A stretch of 16,355 nucleotides of DNA, taken from the NCBI RefSeq assembly GCF_004359215.1, contig NW_027152030.1, positions 824,704-841,058 of the forward strand, read 5' to 3'. Shown piece by piece: positions 15,576 through 16,355 of the stretch (position 1 is its first letter; every line of letters starts with the position of its first letter). The notes beneath the pieces were generated by a model that had not been told where the DNA came from, did not search any database, and was given only the letters and a program-made list of their open reading frames with translations. Origin of the DNA: Bremia lactucae (lineage: Eukaryota; Oomycota; Peronosporomycetes; Peronosporales; Peronosporaceae). The translations under genes were made by a program, and so were the position numbers.

Positions 15576-15666
15576 TTGCTGAGCGTAAAGAGGCTTTATT
15601 GGCCTTTTGTCAGTTCATGATCTGAAGTATGATGAAAAGAAAGAGTTGCAGTAATAGTTGGATATA

Positions 15667-16085
15667 TCATACCTCTGTTAACTTTTCTTTTACATTCTTC
15701 ATCCTAATAGATCGACACCCGCACTTATTGTGGCCAACCTGACCACAATTACCACATTTTCACCTGTTGGTATCTATATACTCAAATTCTGATCAGTTAC
15801 GCTTCGTAGTATTCTTTGGTTTGTTTCGGGCACTATTTGGGCGACCACAGTTTTCAAAACTAATAGCTGGAGGCTTGAGCTTTACCAAATTGCTTTGCCC
15901 GTTCAAAAGTTCAGTAACTTGTGCAATGGTTTCAAACTTCTCTGCTATTGGCAATGATTGCAAGCGCTTGCCAATAACTTTCCATTTATTTTAATGTCAT
16001 TGTCAAAATTTTGATCAGAAATTGAATCTTTAATTTTTCCTTCCAATGGAGATGCCATTGTTCATGAAAATCACAAATAAGACAA
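15667..16085 (-). pseudogene. MULE transposase C-terminal region with CCHC zinc knuckle
   Basis: On the minus strand, CDFHEQWHLHWKEKL (about 16085-16040) resembles the sequence following the SWIM finger of MULE transposases. After a frameshift, 15990-15667 is one frame: WKVIGKRLQSLPIAEKFETI, GRPNSARNKPKNTTKRN, stop, SEFEYIDTNR, stop, KCGNCGQVGHNKCGC, ending at TGA 15667. The knuckle C-x2-C-x4-H-x4-C spans 15715-15756 with all four ligands present. The OTU domain begins about 100 bases further on, the expected order for MULE-OTU proteins. The catalytic transposase domain would lie beyond 16085 but is not seen. Confidence 0.65.
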
Positions 16086-16355
16086 TTAAAAACAAGATTG
16101 GTCGTAAATGTACGCGTCTTTATGGCTGGTGACTTAGTTATGCTTAATGCTGATAACTATAGAATAAATTAGTAGCAGCTTTTACAAACACGGTCCCATG
16201 ACCTTACTTTGGCGATTTTCACGAGCATGGCCCGCATGGCAAGGCGAGTAGGCGAAACTGACCGACACAGATGTAATCCCGATCAAGACTATTTATTAGT
16301 TTTCATGTGGCCCTCAAACACAGTGATGTCTCGGTTTGAAAAAATGCTATTTAAC
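16086..16355. other. Edge segment without a recognised gene
   Basis: About 270 bases with no convincing frame on either strand. The MULE catalytic domain expected upstream of the minus-strand pseudogene is not visible, so the copy may be truncated or interrupted here. Confidence 0.4.

Noticed and set aside
1..16355. RxLR or Crinkler effector genes, tRNA and rRNA genes
   Set aside because: Looked for because of the likely oomycete source; no signal peptide followed by an RxLR or LFLAK motif and no tRNA-like fold was found by eye.

Overview
The window looks like a repeat-rich, gene-poor stretch of an oomycete genome, probably of the Phytophthora/downy-mildew type. The grounds are chromodomain Ty3/Gypsy elements of a style I recall from that group, Ty1/Copia remnants, and Mutator-like (MULE) transposase remnants fused to an OTU-type cysteine protease. 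The assignment rests on recalled protein families; no search was run. I find no intact host gene, tRNA, rRNA or CRISPR array. Nearly every coding stretch is a decayed mobile element with stops and frameshifts, and one 100-N gap (12945-13044) interrupts the sequence.

Layout. 1-297 is the 3' end of a plus-strand Gypsy element (A) with its polypurine tract, and 298-737 is its 3' LTR. 829-2074 is the left half of a Copia element (gag/protease, pre-integrase, integrase). It is cut at the integrase catalytic Glu by a Gypsy element (B), 2071-8815, inserted on the minus strand. Gypsy B reads from right to left: LTR 8815-8555, leader, gag about 8260-7320 (with an internal inversion), protease, a linker with 120-bp repeats, reverse transcriptase, a stub of RNase H, a truncated integrase and a chromodomain ending at 3234, then a polypurine tract and the 3' LTR at 2296-2071. 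Between the chromodomain and the 3' LTR, on the opposite strand, lies a gag-unlike ORF (2407-3715) with an acidic N-terminus and a coiled-coil C-terminus. It overlaps the chromodomain antisense, so the element looks ambisense. Copia resumes at 8816 and runs into the start of its reverse transcriptase. About 9690-9705 it is fused to a third Gypsy (C, plus strand), which retains integrase through chromodomain to about 11410. A solo LTR of family B lies at 11721-11925, a long fold-back at 12151-12302, and a second LTR of family A at 12773, cut off by the gap. After the gap come a scrap of Gypsy reverse transcriptase, a plus-strand MULE fragment (13163 to about 13650), an unrecognised ORF tail, and a minus-strand MULE zinc knuckle plus OTU pseudogene (16085-15017).

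The most unusual signals are: the antisense ORF of Gypsy B; a density of short perfect hairpins in the Gypsy sequences far above chance; a 28-bp inverted duplication present in only one of the three B LTRs; compensatory changes in LTR-A hairpins; and a 360-bp micro-inversion inside gag.
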